From positions 1 to 11,019 of the forward strand of contig CAKOVG010000027.1 in NCBI GenBank assembly GCA_934121875.1: a stretch of 11,019 nt of DNA. The letters are read 5' to 3'. The notes beneath the pieces were generated by a model. That model made no database searches. It saw only the letters and a program-made list of their open reading frames with translations, and was not told where the DNA came from. The position numbers were made by a program, and so were the translations under genes. Shown here one piece after another: positions 1 to 5,328 of the stretch. The first letter of the stretch is position 1. Every line of letters begins with the position of its first letter. This DNA comes from an uncultured Clostridia bacterium. Lineage in GTDB: Bacteria; Bacillota; Clostridia; TANB77; CAG-508.

Positions 1-528
1 GTACATGTATGTTGCTTTTCCTTTTTCTATTTTTGCTATTTCTACTTTTACTGTTATGCTACTACTTGTTGCTGTTATTCCTTTTATTGATATTCTTGGT
101 AGTGGGTTTGTGCTTTCTTCAATATTTCCTATTGTTATTGTTGTTTTTCCTCCTGATGGTGTTGTTACTATTACCTCTACTATATAGCCCTCTTTTGTTT
201 CTACATTATATTTGCCATCTCCTAGTTCTTCTATACTGTCTTTTGCACTATTTATAATGTTTGCACTTTCTAGCATTGACCAAAAATCATTTATTGTTTT
301 TGGTTTATCTGTCATGTTGTCTAGTTCCCAACTTAATTTTGTGGCTTCAATTTGCTCTTTTACTGCTTGCATTTTAAAGTTTGTTCCTGCTTTTGATGCT
401 GAACTTATTATTCCGCTATCACTGAATAAGGTGTTAATACTTACTCCTGCTAGAATTAGTAACACTACTATGGTAATTACTAGGGCTATTAATGTAATAC
501 CTTTTGTGCTTTTAAAATTTTTCTTCAT
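1..528 (-). CDS. Type IV pilin-like (prepilin-type) protein, 3' end cut by window edge
   Basis: The gene reads leftwards from an ATG at 528 and stays open for 176 codons to the window edge, so its C-terminus is missing. The first 36 residues are a classical prepilin signal: a basic leader MKKNFKSTKG, then a hydrophobic helix ITLIALVITIVVLLILAGVS. A prepilin peptidase would be expected to cut after Gly10. The usual Glu at mature position 5 is absent (Ala there), as in many Clostridia proteins of this type. After the helix come a coiled region (about 45-75) and a beta-rich, Thr/Ser-rich part (about 105-176) that looks extracellular. The start is supported by AAGGAGAGG at 536-544, seven bases upstream. 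It could be a major pilin, a minor pilin or a pseudopilin; no secretion ATPase or peptidase gene is in view to decide. Confident of the pilin-like class, not of the role. Confidence 0.85.
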   Translation of the reverse strand, partial: MKKNFKSTKGITLIALVITIVVLLILAGVSINTLFSDSGIISSASKAGTNFKMQAVKEQIEATKLSWELDNMTDKPKTINDFWSMLESANIINSAKDSIEELGDGKYNVETKEGYIVEVIVTTPSGGKTTITIGNIEESTNPLPRISIKGITATSSSITVKVEIAKIEKGKATYMY

Positions 529-559
529 CTGTTTTCCTCTCCTTCTTTATTTTTTTCTT

Positions 560-581
560 ACAAGATTATATATAATCTTGT
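560..581. promoter_or_regulatory. 22-bp perfect palindrome over the -10 box, candidate operator
   Basis: The left half is ACAAGATTATA (560-570) and the right half is its exact reverse complement (571-581), with no spacer. It covers the -10 box and the likely start point of the pilin-like gene on the minus strand. A dimeric regulator bound here would block RNA polymerase. The divergent XRE-type regulator starting at 761 is a natural but unproven candidate. It has no following T-run in the right place for a terminator. Confidence 0.55.
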
Positions 582-594
582 TGAAAATTGTCAA
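565..594 (-). promoter_or_regulatory. Promoter of the pilin-like gene (TTGACA-N18-TATAAT)
   Basis: On the minus strand a perfect -35 box TTGACA (594-589) is followed after 18 bases by a perfect -10 box TATAAT (570-565). Transcription would start near 558, leaving a leader of about 30 bases that contains the ribosome site. The -10 box lies inside a long palindrome. Confidence 0.75.
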
Positions 595-745
595 TAGTTT
601 TTGTTGAAAATTACATTTTTTATAATATTTTATATTAGTTTAGTTCATACTTATATTGATTGTATTTTATTTTTTTAAATTCGTACATGATTTTTATTCA
701 CTTTTACAACCATTAGCTCAATGGTATATTAAAATATATTTAGAT

Positions 746-754
746 AGGCAGGTG
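746..754 (+). promoter_or_regulatory. Ribosome site that decides a TTG start
   Basis: AGGCAGGTG resembles the AGGAGGTG core with one changed or inserted base. It lies six bases before the TTG at 761. The only longer start in frame (TTG at 656) has no such site and would add 35 residues that do not look like part of a regulator. Confidence 0.45.
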
Positions 755-760
755 TTTATT

Positions 761-1099
761 TTGCTTTTAAATGGTCAAAACATTGCTAAAGTTCTTGGAC
801 CCAATATAAAGAAAGCTAGATTAAGAAAAGGCTATACTCAAGAGTTTTTAGCTGAAAAAGTAGATATTTCAATTGATTTACTAAGAAATATTGAAAATAG
901 TAGAAATGTTGGTAGTATTACTACCTTATTAAATTTATGCAATTATTTAGAAATAACTCCTAACAATTTGTTTCATGGTTTATATACTTCAACAGATCCT
1001 ACTTTAGATACTAAATTACAAGAATATTTTGGTTTATTATCTGGAAAAAGTAAAAAGGCTTTACAAAAAATAATAATTCATATAGATAAAAATTATTAA
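761..1099 (+). CDS. XRE-family helix-turn-helix transcriptional regulator
   Basis: A 112-residue cytoplasmic DNA-binding protein. Residues about 15-71 form a Cro/C1-type helix-turn-helix domain: NIKKARLRKGYTQEFLAEKV, then a recognition-helix region DISIDLLRNIENSR, then the closing helix with LLNLCNYLEITPNNLF. The C-terminal 40 residues are a short helical tail (KLQEYFGLLSGKSKKALQKI) of the kind that often mediates dimer formation. The preferred start is a TTG at 761; an upstream TTG at 656 would give 147 residues but lacks a ribosome site. It stands alone, divergent from the pilin-like gene, whose promoter carries a palindrome. It ends in its own hairpin terminator. The target is unknown; control of the neighbouring promoter is an inference. 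Its small size also fits regulators from phages or mobile elements. Confidence 0.85.
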   Translation: MLLNGQNIAKVLGPNIKKARLRKGYTQEFLAEKVDISIDLLRNIENSRNVGSITTLLNLCNYLEITPNNLFHGLYTSTDPTLDTKLQEYFGLLSGKSKKALQKIIIHIDKNY

Positions 1100-1133
1100 A
1101 ACTCACACCTAACTTACTAAGTGTGAGTTTTTT
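1099..1133 (+). terminator. Rho-independent terminator after the XRE regulator, possibly bidirectional
   Basis: AAACTCACAC (1099-1108) pairs exactly with GTGTGAGTTT (1121-1130) around a 12-base loop, and a T-run (1128-1133) follows. The stem begins in the stop codon of the regulator and ends just before the stop codon of the convergent nuclease gene. The minus strand has only four Ts, so termination in that direction would be weaker. Confidence 0.85.
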
Positions 1134-1135
1134 GA

Positions 1136-2011
1136 CTATTTTAATTTTTCTATTTCTTCTTTTGTTAAGCCTGTAACCTTTATTATAAATTCAATACTTG
1201 CTTTCTCTTTTAACATATTTTTAGCTATTTGTATTTTTTCTTTTTCAACGCCCTTTTCAATTCCTTCACTTATTCCATCTCTCTTTGCTTCTTTCATCAT
1301 TTGATTTCTATCCATTCTCTCCAATTCAGCTTTGAAGGCCATTCTTCTCAAAAGATCATCTTGGCTTATTCGGTCTAGTTCTTCTCTTGCTTCTTTTATA
1401 TTTTCATTTTCGTCCATTATCTTCGTTACCTCCTTGTCTTCCGGATCATTTAGGAACATCATCCATTGCAATGCTCCATTTTCCTTATTTGTTTCATACT
1501 CTCTTATCGCTTTCGGCAATTCTATTATACAAATCTCTAAATAACTTGTCAAGATAATGCTTTTATATTCTTCTTCTCGTACCTGCCAATTTGTCTGTGA
1601 TTTTCTTATTCCTTTAAATTCCGGTAATTCTCCATCCACAATTATTATGCTTATTGTTCTTCGTAATTTGTTGTAATCATCTCCTACTTTTAAATTTGCA
1701 CTATACATCTTTGCCCAATACAACAAAAATCTTGGTATCATTTTATCATGTGTTGATAATTGAACTTCTATGTCACATTCTATATTGTCATTTATTATTG
1801 CTCTTAAATCAACTCTACCATTTTTGTCGCTTTTGTTTTCATTTAATAAGTCTTTACTCTTGTCCAATTCTAGCTTATGTATTTTTATCTTTAAAATCTT
1901 TTCCAATAAATCTTTTGTAATTTTTTCTTTTCCTCTTGTAAATAATGTTTGAAATACTATATCGTTTTTTGGTTTTAATATTTCATTATTTCCTATTTGA
2001 TTTTCTGTCAT
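1136..2011 (-). CDS. Rpn-family recombination-promoting nuclease / putative transposase (PD-(D/E)XK)
   Basis: A 291-residue protein of the PD-(D/E)XK nuclease/transposase family (TIGR01784-like; Rpn proteins). It opens with the family signature LKPKNDIVFQTLF (12-24). The nuclease core is visible as VDLRA with Asp68 and, after a beta turn, CDIEVQ with Glu82 and Gln84, matching the D...E-x-Q active site. The C-terminal 60 residues are a charged helical repeat-like tail (GISEGIEKGVEKEKIQIAKN) ending in a small TGLTKEEIEKL motif, typical of these proteins. Length is full and no residue is missing, so it may be active. Family members cut DNA and promote RecA-independent recombination; many are linked to phage defence or movement of gene segments. 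The start ATG is supported by AAGGAG at 2023-2028. No terminal repeats of a classical insertion sequence frame it. Confidence 0.9.
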   Translation of the reverse strand: MTENQIGNNEILKPKNDIVFQTLFTRGKEKITKDLLEKILKIKIHKLELDKSKDLLNENKSDKNGRVDLRAIINDNIECDIEVQLSTHDKMIPRFLLYWAKMYSANLKVGDDYNKLRRTISIIIVDGELPEFKGIRKSQTNWQVREEEYKSIILTSYLEICIIELPKAIREYETNKENGALQWMMFLNDPEDKEVTKIMDENENIKEAREELDRISQDDLLRRMAFKAELERMDRNQMMKEAKRDGISEGIEKGVEKEKIQIAKNMLKEKASIEFIIKVTGLTKEEIEKLK

Positions 2012-2042
2012 AGGCTTTTTTTCTCCTTCTAATTTATATATT

Positions 2043-2060
2043 TTAGTTGCATTTTTTTGC
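2043..2060 (+). repeat. Inverted repeat copy 1 (TTAGTTGCAT...TTGC)
   Basis: TTAGTTGCATTTTTTTGC matches the reverse complement of 2273-2288 except for two extra bases in the T-run. A third, diverged copy is at 2310-2324 in the same orientation as this one. It lies in the upstream leader of the nuclease gene. Confidence 0.5.
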
Positions 2061-2270
2061 TAAAAATACACCTACCTTTCTTGCTATTTTATTTTTTCTT
2101 GGTTTGGAAATTTAATATATAGATTTTTAAATGTTTAAAATTATTTAGATTTAAAATTATTAATTTTAATTATATAGATTTGAATATACTTTTAAATAAT
2201 TTGTAGTTTGAAATAAAAATCTATTGATAAAAATTTAGAATTAATTAAAATATTATTTTGAAAATAATTA

Positions 2271-2326
2271 TTGCAAAAATGCAACTAAGTTAGTATTGTT
2301 ATACTACATTTAGCTGCATTTTGCAA
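2271..2326. repeat. Long hairpin-forming inverted repeat
   Basis: The arm 2271-2288 (ending GCAAAAATGCAACTAA) pairs with 2310-2326 (starting TTAGCTGCATTTTGC) with one mismatch and one bulged A. Inside, TAGTAT (2291-2296) pairs with ATACTA (2301-2306) around a TGTT loop. The whole fold has about 23 base pairs. It lies downstream of mazF on the minus strand, but no T-run follows the stem on either strand, so it is not a standard terminator. It could be an RNA-stabilising structure or an end of a small mobile repeat. Confidence 0.55.
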
Positions 2327-2336
2327 GTAAAATTGT

Positions 2337-2352
2337 ATGTCAAATTTGACAT
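2337..2352. repeat. 16-bp perfect palindrome at the 3' end of mazF
   Basis: ATGTCAAATTTGACAT is its own reverse complement. It lies four bases beyond the mazF stop codon. A T6 run follows it on the plus strand only, which is the wrong direction to end mazF. It contains TTGACA on both strands, but no matching -10 boxes follow, so I do not call promoters. It may be a protein-binding site. Confidence 0.4.
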
Positions 2353-2355
2353 TTT

Positions 2356-2703
2356 TTACTCTAATCCAAAGCTTACTCCTAAAGCGCTATTTATTTGTGA
2401 CATTATATAATTATCGTCAATATGTCCTATTTTTTCCTTTAATCTACTTTTATCTATTGTTCTTATCTGTTCTGTTAATATTACAGAATCTGCTTTTAGT
2501 CCACTTTTTTCTGGTTCAATTTCAATGTGAGTTGGTAGTTTTGTTTTTCCTGTTTGTGATGTTATAGCTGCTGCTATAACAGTTGGGCTATGTTTATTTC
2601 CAACATCATTTTGTATTATTATTACTGGCCTTACTCCACCTTGTTCAGAACCAATTACTGGGCTTAAGTCTGCATAAAACATATCTCCTCTTTTTATTAC
2701 CAT
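2356..2703 (-). CDS. mazF: EndoA/MazF-family endoribonuclease toxin
   Basis: A 115-residue toxin of the PemK/MazF type that cuts single-stranded mRNA at short specific sequences. The start MVIKRGDMFYADLSPVIGSEQGGVRPV is nearly identical to Bacillus subtilis EndoA, and the catalytic pair Arg25 and Thr48 (in VRPV and AAITSQ) sits at the same numbering. RNA- and antitoxin-contact segments such as KLPTHIEI (56-63) and SVILTEQIRTIDKSRL (73-88) are present. I chose the ATG at 2703: GGGAGTG lies six bases upstream (2710-2716), while the longer TTG at 2718 has no site. The gene follows a GerS-like gene by 87 bases with no antitoxin gene between or after. In related Clostridia, as I recall, alr and a ribbon-helix-helix antitoxin gene separate gerS from this toxin, so either the antitoxin has moved or the toxin is unopposed locally. 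Confidence 0.95.
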   Translation of the reverse strand: MVIKRGDMFYADLSPVIGSEQGGVRPVIIIQNDVGNKHSPTVIAAAITSQTGKTKLPTHIEIEPEKSGLKADSVILTEQIRTIDKSRLKEKIGHIDDNYIMSQINSALGVSFGLE

Positions 2704-2790
2704 TTTCTTCACTCCCAATATTCTTCCAGTTTTGATATATTTTAAGGATTAGCAAAAATAAAGATATAGTTTTCAGCAGATATTTGTTTA

Positions 2791-3477
2791 TTAATACTGT
2801 ACTGCAGAAAGATTATTTAGCTTAAATGCAAGTACTTCTTCCTTTTTTAAACTATTTATCTTTATCTCATTATATAATATGTAAACTAGATTTTTTTGGT
2901 TCTTATCTTGTACTATCATTTTTGTAATTTTTCCAGTTATTTTGTCGATAAATAGCTTTTTTAAAGAAACATATTGGTTATTATTTTGTGGTGTTACTTC
3001 CATAACTATCATGTTGTTTTCTTCGTAAAGTTTTTTATTGCTAGAGTTTTTATAGTCTTCTATAAATGAATTTAGCCATAAAAAGTTTTCTGTCATATAC
3101 TGATAATTTTGGTATACAGTAGATAAATTTAATTTTGTGTTGTTTATTTTTAGTGTATTTCCATCATATACTGTTTCAAGACCACTTATGTTGCTTGGTT
3201 CTATAATTGTTTGTTTTTCTATATTAGGTGCAGAATAACTTTGCTTTATTTTATATTTTGTTTTGTTCTTATTTGTTTCAACTTCTACTCCTATTTCTGC
3301 TTCATATGAGCTAATGTTTAAAATATATTCTTCAATCTCTTGATTTGTTTTGTTACTTAAATTATTTCCCATTTTAAAATTTTTATTAACTTTTTCAGAA
3401 AAAAAGTAAATTATTATTGCAATTATTGCTATAACTGCAATTGCAATGGTAATTTTAAAAATTATTTTATTTTTCAT
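2791..3477 (-). CDS. GerS-like germination protein, membrane-anchored, LolA-type fold
   Basis: A 228-residue protein with a Lys-rich start and one hydrophobic helix (about 5-26, IIFKITIAIAVIAIIAIIIY), then an extracytoplasmic domain. The domain pattern matches GerS and related LolA-like proteins of spore-forming Clostridia: EEYILNISSYEAEIGVEVET (49-68), long basic-polar strands, FIEDYKNSSNKKLYEENN in the middle, LFIDKITGKITKM, and YILYNEIKINS near the end. In Clostridioides difficile GerS partners the amidase CwlD in preparing spore cortex for germination. Unlike GerS, no Cys follows the hydrophobic stretch, so this copy is a membrane-anchored rather than a lipid-modified protein. The ATG is supported by AGGAG eight bases upstream. 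It is followed by mazF, matching part of the known gerS-alr-antitoxin-toxin order. The assignment rests on pattern and context; another LolA-like lipoprotein relative remains possible. Confidence 0.6.
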   Translation of the reverse strand: MKNKIIFKITIAIAVIAIIAIIIYFFSEKVNKNFKMGNNLSNKTNQEIEEYILNISSYEAEIGVEVETNKNKTKYKIKQSYSAPNIEKQTIIEPSNISGLETVYDGNTLKINNTKLNLSTVYQNYQYMTENFLWLNSFIEDYKNSSNKKLYEENNMIVMEVTPQNNNQYVSLKKLFIDKITGKITKMIVQDKNQKNLVYILYNEIKINSLKKEEVLAFKLNNLSAVQY

Positions 3478-3508
3478 ACTATCAACTCCTAATGTAATTT
3501 ATATTCAT

Positions 3509-3538
3509 TTTGTATAAAAGTATTCATGTCAAATATTG
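3509..3538 (-). promoter_or_regulatory. Candidate sigma-E-type promoter of the GerS-like gene
   Basis: On the minus strand CAATATT (3538-3532), a 15-base spacer and TATACAAA (3516-3509) come close to the Bacillus mother-cell sigma-E pattern (KMATATT, N14-15, CATACAMT). The transcript would start about 25 bases before the ATG. An overlapping TTGACA (3532-3527) could be a vegetative -35 box, but its best -10 at 18 bases is the poor ATGAAT. A sporulation promoter would suit the proposed role. Confidence 0.4.
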
Positions 3539-3562
3539 TTGTATTTTAGCACACATTTTTTG

Positions 3563-3591
3563 TTGACATTTATTTACATTTGTTTTATTAT
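3563..3591 (+). promoter_or_regulatory. Consensus promoter of the DUF4160-DUF2442 pair
   Basis: TTGACA (3563-3568), 17 bases, then TATTAT (3586-3591). This is a near-perfect vegetative promoter, so the pair should be expressed under ordinary growth. The transcript would start near 3598, giving a leader of about 90 bases before the ATG at 3691. Confidence 0.8.
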
Positions 3592-3675
3592 TTAAGTATT
3601 ACATCTATAGCTTTTTATTCAAATTATTTTTTTCTGTTTAATTTCATTGAAACTAATTATATAAAATGTTATAAT

Positions 3676-3685
3676 AAAGGAGGTG
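3676..3685 (+). promoter_or_regulatory. Very strong ribosome site fixing the DUF4160 start
   Basis: AAAGGAGGTG is a full match to the 16S rRNA tail, five bases before the ATG at 3691. It rules out the in-frame start 37 codons upstream, which lies inside the promoter. Confidence 0.85.
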
Positions 3686-3690
3686 TATAC

Positions 3691-3957
3691 ATGCCTTTAA
3701 TTTCGCAGTTCTATGGTATTCTTATTTATCTATATAAAGAATTAGGAGGACACCACAACAAACCACATATTCATGTAAAATACAATGAATACGAAGCTTC
3801 TTTATCGCTCGATGGCACTGTTATAAATGGTAATTTGCCATTGAAACAATTGAGACTAGTCCAAGCTTGGATGGAAATACATAATGATGAGTTAATTGCA
3901 ACTTGGTATTGTTATAATAATGATGGTGAAATTTTAAAAATAAAAGGATTGGAGTGA
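3691..3957 (+). CDS. DUF4160 family protein
   Basis: An 88-residue soluble protein. It has the DUF4160 signature: a start of the form MPLISQFYGILIYLY, then the His-rich segment GGHHNKPHIHVKY (19-31, His21, His22, His26, His28), an acidic strand EASLSLDG, and a closing helix with RLVQAWMEIHNDELIATW (55-72). The biochemical role is not established as far as I know. The clustered histidines suggest metal or nucleic acid binding, which is a guess. It is transcribed from a consensus promoter and followed after four bases by a DUF2442 gene whose ribosome site overlaps its stop codon, so the two proteins are probably made together. This paired, small, co-translated layout is reminiscent of toxin-antitoxin modules, but nothing in the sequence proves that. 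Confidence 0.88.
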   Translation: MPLISQFYGILIYLYKELGGHHNKPHIHVKYNEYEASLSLDGTVINGNLPLKQLRLVQAWMEIHNDELIATWYCYNNDGEILKIKGLE

Positions 3958-3961
3958 TTTT

Positions 3962-4204
3962 ATGCGACCTAGAGCTATAGATGTAAAACCTTTAGAAGAT
4001 TATATGTTATTGGTTACATTTGAAAATGGAGAAAAGAAAATTTTTGATGTAAAACCTTATTTAACGCATAAAGCTTTTGAGCAATTAAATGATAAAGCTT
4101 TATTTAATACTGTAAAAATTGATGGTCTATCAATCAGTTGGCTTAACGGATCTGATATATGTCCAGATGAATTATATAATAATAGTAAAAGCATAAGTGA
4201 ATAG
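3962..4204 (+). CDS. DUF2442 family protein
   Basis: An 80-residue soluble protein with the DUF2442 pattern: a basic start MRPRAIDVKPLEDYMLLVTF, the strand-turn FENGEKKIFDVKPYL (20-34), the helix AFEQLNDKALFNTVKI, and the diagnostic C-terminal LNGSDICPDELY (61-72). Family members often sit next to DUF4160 genes, as here. Its ribosome site GGAG (3951-3954) abuts the TGA of the upstream gene at 3955-3957, so translation is likely coupled. If the pair is toxin-antitoxin-like I cannot say which protein would be which. The stop codon lies in the loop of a hairpin terminator, leaving no spare sequence. Confidence 0.88.
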   Translation: MRPRAIDVKPLEDYMLLVTFENGEKKIFDVKPYLTHKAFEQLNDKALFNTVKIDGLSISWLNGSDICPDELYNNSKSISE

Positions 4205-4230
4205 GTTCACTTATGCTTTATATATTTTTA
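4189..4230. terminator. Bidirectional terminator shared by DUF2442 and dus
   Basis: AAGCATAAGTGAA (4189-4201) and TTCACTTATGCTT (4206-4218) form a perfect 13-bp stem with a TAGG loop. On the plus strand a T/A-rich run with five Ts follows. On the minus strand TTTT follows. The DUF2442 stop codon is in the loop and the dus stop codon starts at the edge of the stem, so one hairpin serves both convergent genes. Confidence 0.85.
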
Positions 4231-5191
4231 AAATATATAATTATGCAATTTTGTAGTTCTTGTTTTGTTTCTATTTGATTTATTTTTTGACGCATTTGTG
4301 TTGCATTTGGTAAATTTTTTAAATAGTAGCTCATATATTTTCGCATTTCTTTTATTCCTGTATTTTCTCCTAAATATTTAACTTGTAAATCTATATGTTC
4401 TAATATTGTTTTTAACTTTTCTTCATTCGATACAGGTGTTATTTCTTGACCAGTTAAATATTCTTGAATTTCTCTAAATATCCATGGATTACCTATACTA
4501 GCTCTTCCTATCATTATTGCGTCTACACCAGTTTGTTCAAACATTTTTAATGCATCTTCTTTAGTTTTTATGTCTCCGTTTCCGTATTATTGGTATATTT
4601 ACTGCTTGTTTTACTTGTTTTATAATCTCCCAGTCTGCTTTTCCTGTATAAAATTGTTCTCGTGTTCTTCCATGTATAGTTATTGCTTTTATGCCTTTTT
4701 CTTGTGCTATTTTTGCTAATTCTACTGCTACAATGTTGTTATCATCCCATCCTTTTCTCATTTTTAGTGTTACTGGTACTTTAGAGTTTTTAACAACTGT
4801 TTCAATAATATTTCCTGCTAGTTCTAGGTTTAACAATAACTTACTTCCATCGCCATTTTTTACTACTTTTGGTGCAGGGCATCCCATATTTATATCTATT
4901 ATTGGCGAAGTTTTACTTAGTTCTTTTGCTGTATATGACATTGCTTCAATATCATTTCCAAATATTTGTACAGCTACTGGTATTTGCTCATTTTCTGTAT
5001 TTAATAATAACTTTGTTTTTTCATCATTATAGAACAGTCCTTTACTACTTACCATTTCTGTATATGCTAAACCGAACTCCAAATTTTTCGCATATTAAAC
5101 GAAAAGGTAGGTTAGTTATTCCTGCCATTGGGGCTAGTAGTATGTTATTTTTTAGTTTTACATTTCCTATTTTTAGTTCTTTTAAGTACAT
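4218..5191 (-). pseudogene. dusB: tRNA-dihydrouridine synthase (DusB-like), broken by two frameshifts
   Basis: The three reading-frame pieces join into one 323-residue Dus protein, the normal family length, if one base is dropped at 5074 and one at 4584 (G on the plus strand, C in the gene). Dus enzymes reduce uridine in the tRNA D-loop with FMN and NADPH. The parts are all there: FMN-site start LLAPMAGITNLPFR, catalytic-Cys loop INMGCPAPKV, LKMRKGWDD, ITIHGRTREQFYTGKADW, GNGDI after the second lesion, and GVDAIMIGRASIGNPWIF. Without repair, translation from the ATG at 5191 ends after 48 residues at 5045. Everything else is conserved, so the damage is recent or comes from sequencing. The ribosome site (AAAGGTAG) is weak. 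It follows rodA after a 137-base spacer and converges on DUF2442. Confidence 0.85.
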
Positions 5192-5232
5192 CTTACATTT
5201 TCTACCTTTACTATTTTACGCTACTCTCTTCC

Positions 5233-5306
5233 GCAACGTCGCTTGCGCATGATATATATTTTTCTTCGACTAAAGCACAGAAAAATATATATCATGCCGC
5301 TGTTGC
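5233..5306. repeat. Long hairpin repeat between rodA and dus
   Basis: GCATGATATATATTTTTCT (5247-5265) is the exact reverse complement of 5279-5297, a 19-bp stem with a 13-base loop. Outside it GCAAC (5233-5237) can pair with GTTGC (5302-5306). The flanks are richer in G and C than the surrounding DNA. No T-run follows on the minus strand, so it is not an ordinary terminator. It may process or stabilise the rodA-dus transcript, or be a small dispersed repeat element. Confidence 0.65.
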
Positions 5307-5328
5307 TACTTTGTGCACGTAAAAAACT

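Larger units (their letters stand above)
2012..2355. other. Gene-free, very AT-rich spacer with inverted repeats
   Basis: No open frame here has a ribosome site or a recognisable product. The leader of the nuclease gene occupies the left end (ribosome site 2023-2028). The middle (about 2100-2270) is almost pure A and T with no structure I would defend. The right part holds a strong hairpin (2271-2326) and a 16-bp palindrome (2337-2352). A short sequence is shared in inverted orientation between 2043-2060 and 2273-2288. Confidence 0.7.

Noticed and set aside
710..735. tRNA-like stretch TTAGCTCAATGGTA resembling a D-arm
   Set aside because: No acceptor pairing, no anticodon arm and no TTCGA-type T-arm follow; the sequence runs straight into the regulator leader. 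Probably coincidence or at most a remnant.
656..760. Longer 147-residue version of the XRE regulator
   Set aside because: TTG start without a ribosome site, and the added residues are hydrophobic and Phe/Tyr-rich, unlike a regulator N-terminus.
2100..2270. Repeated TATATAGATTT-like motifs in the AT-rich spacer
   Set aside because: Only two loose copies in nearly pure A/T sequence; expected by chance.
2337..2352. Back-to-back divergent promoters from the two TTGACA boxes in the palindrome
   Set aside because: No acceptable -10 box lies 16-18 bases from either one.
2704..2718. Longer mazF start at TTG 2718
   Set aside because: The ATG at 2703 has a well-placed GGGAGTG site and gives numbering identical to EndoA, with catalytic Arg25 and Thr48.
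2768..2800. Possible terminator between the GerS-like gene and mazF (TTTCTGCAG with CTGCTGAAA)
   Set aside because: The stem has a mismatch, a loop above 20 bases and no immediate T-run; too weak to call.
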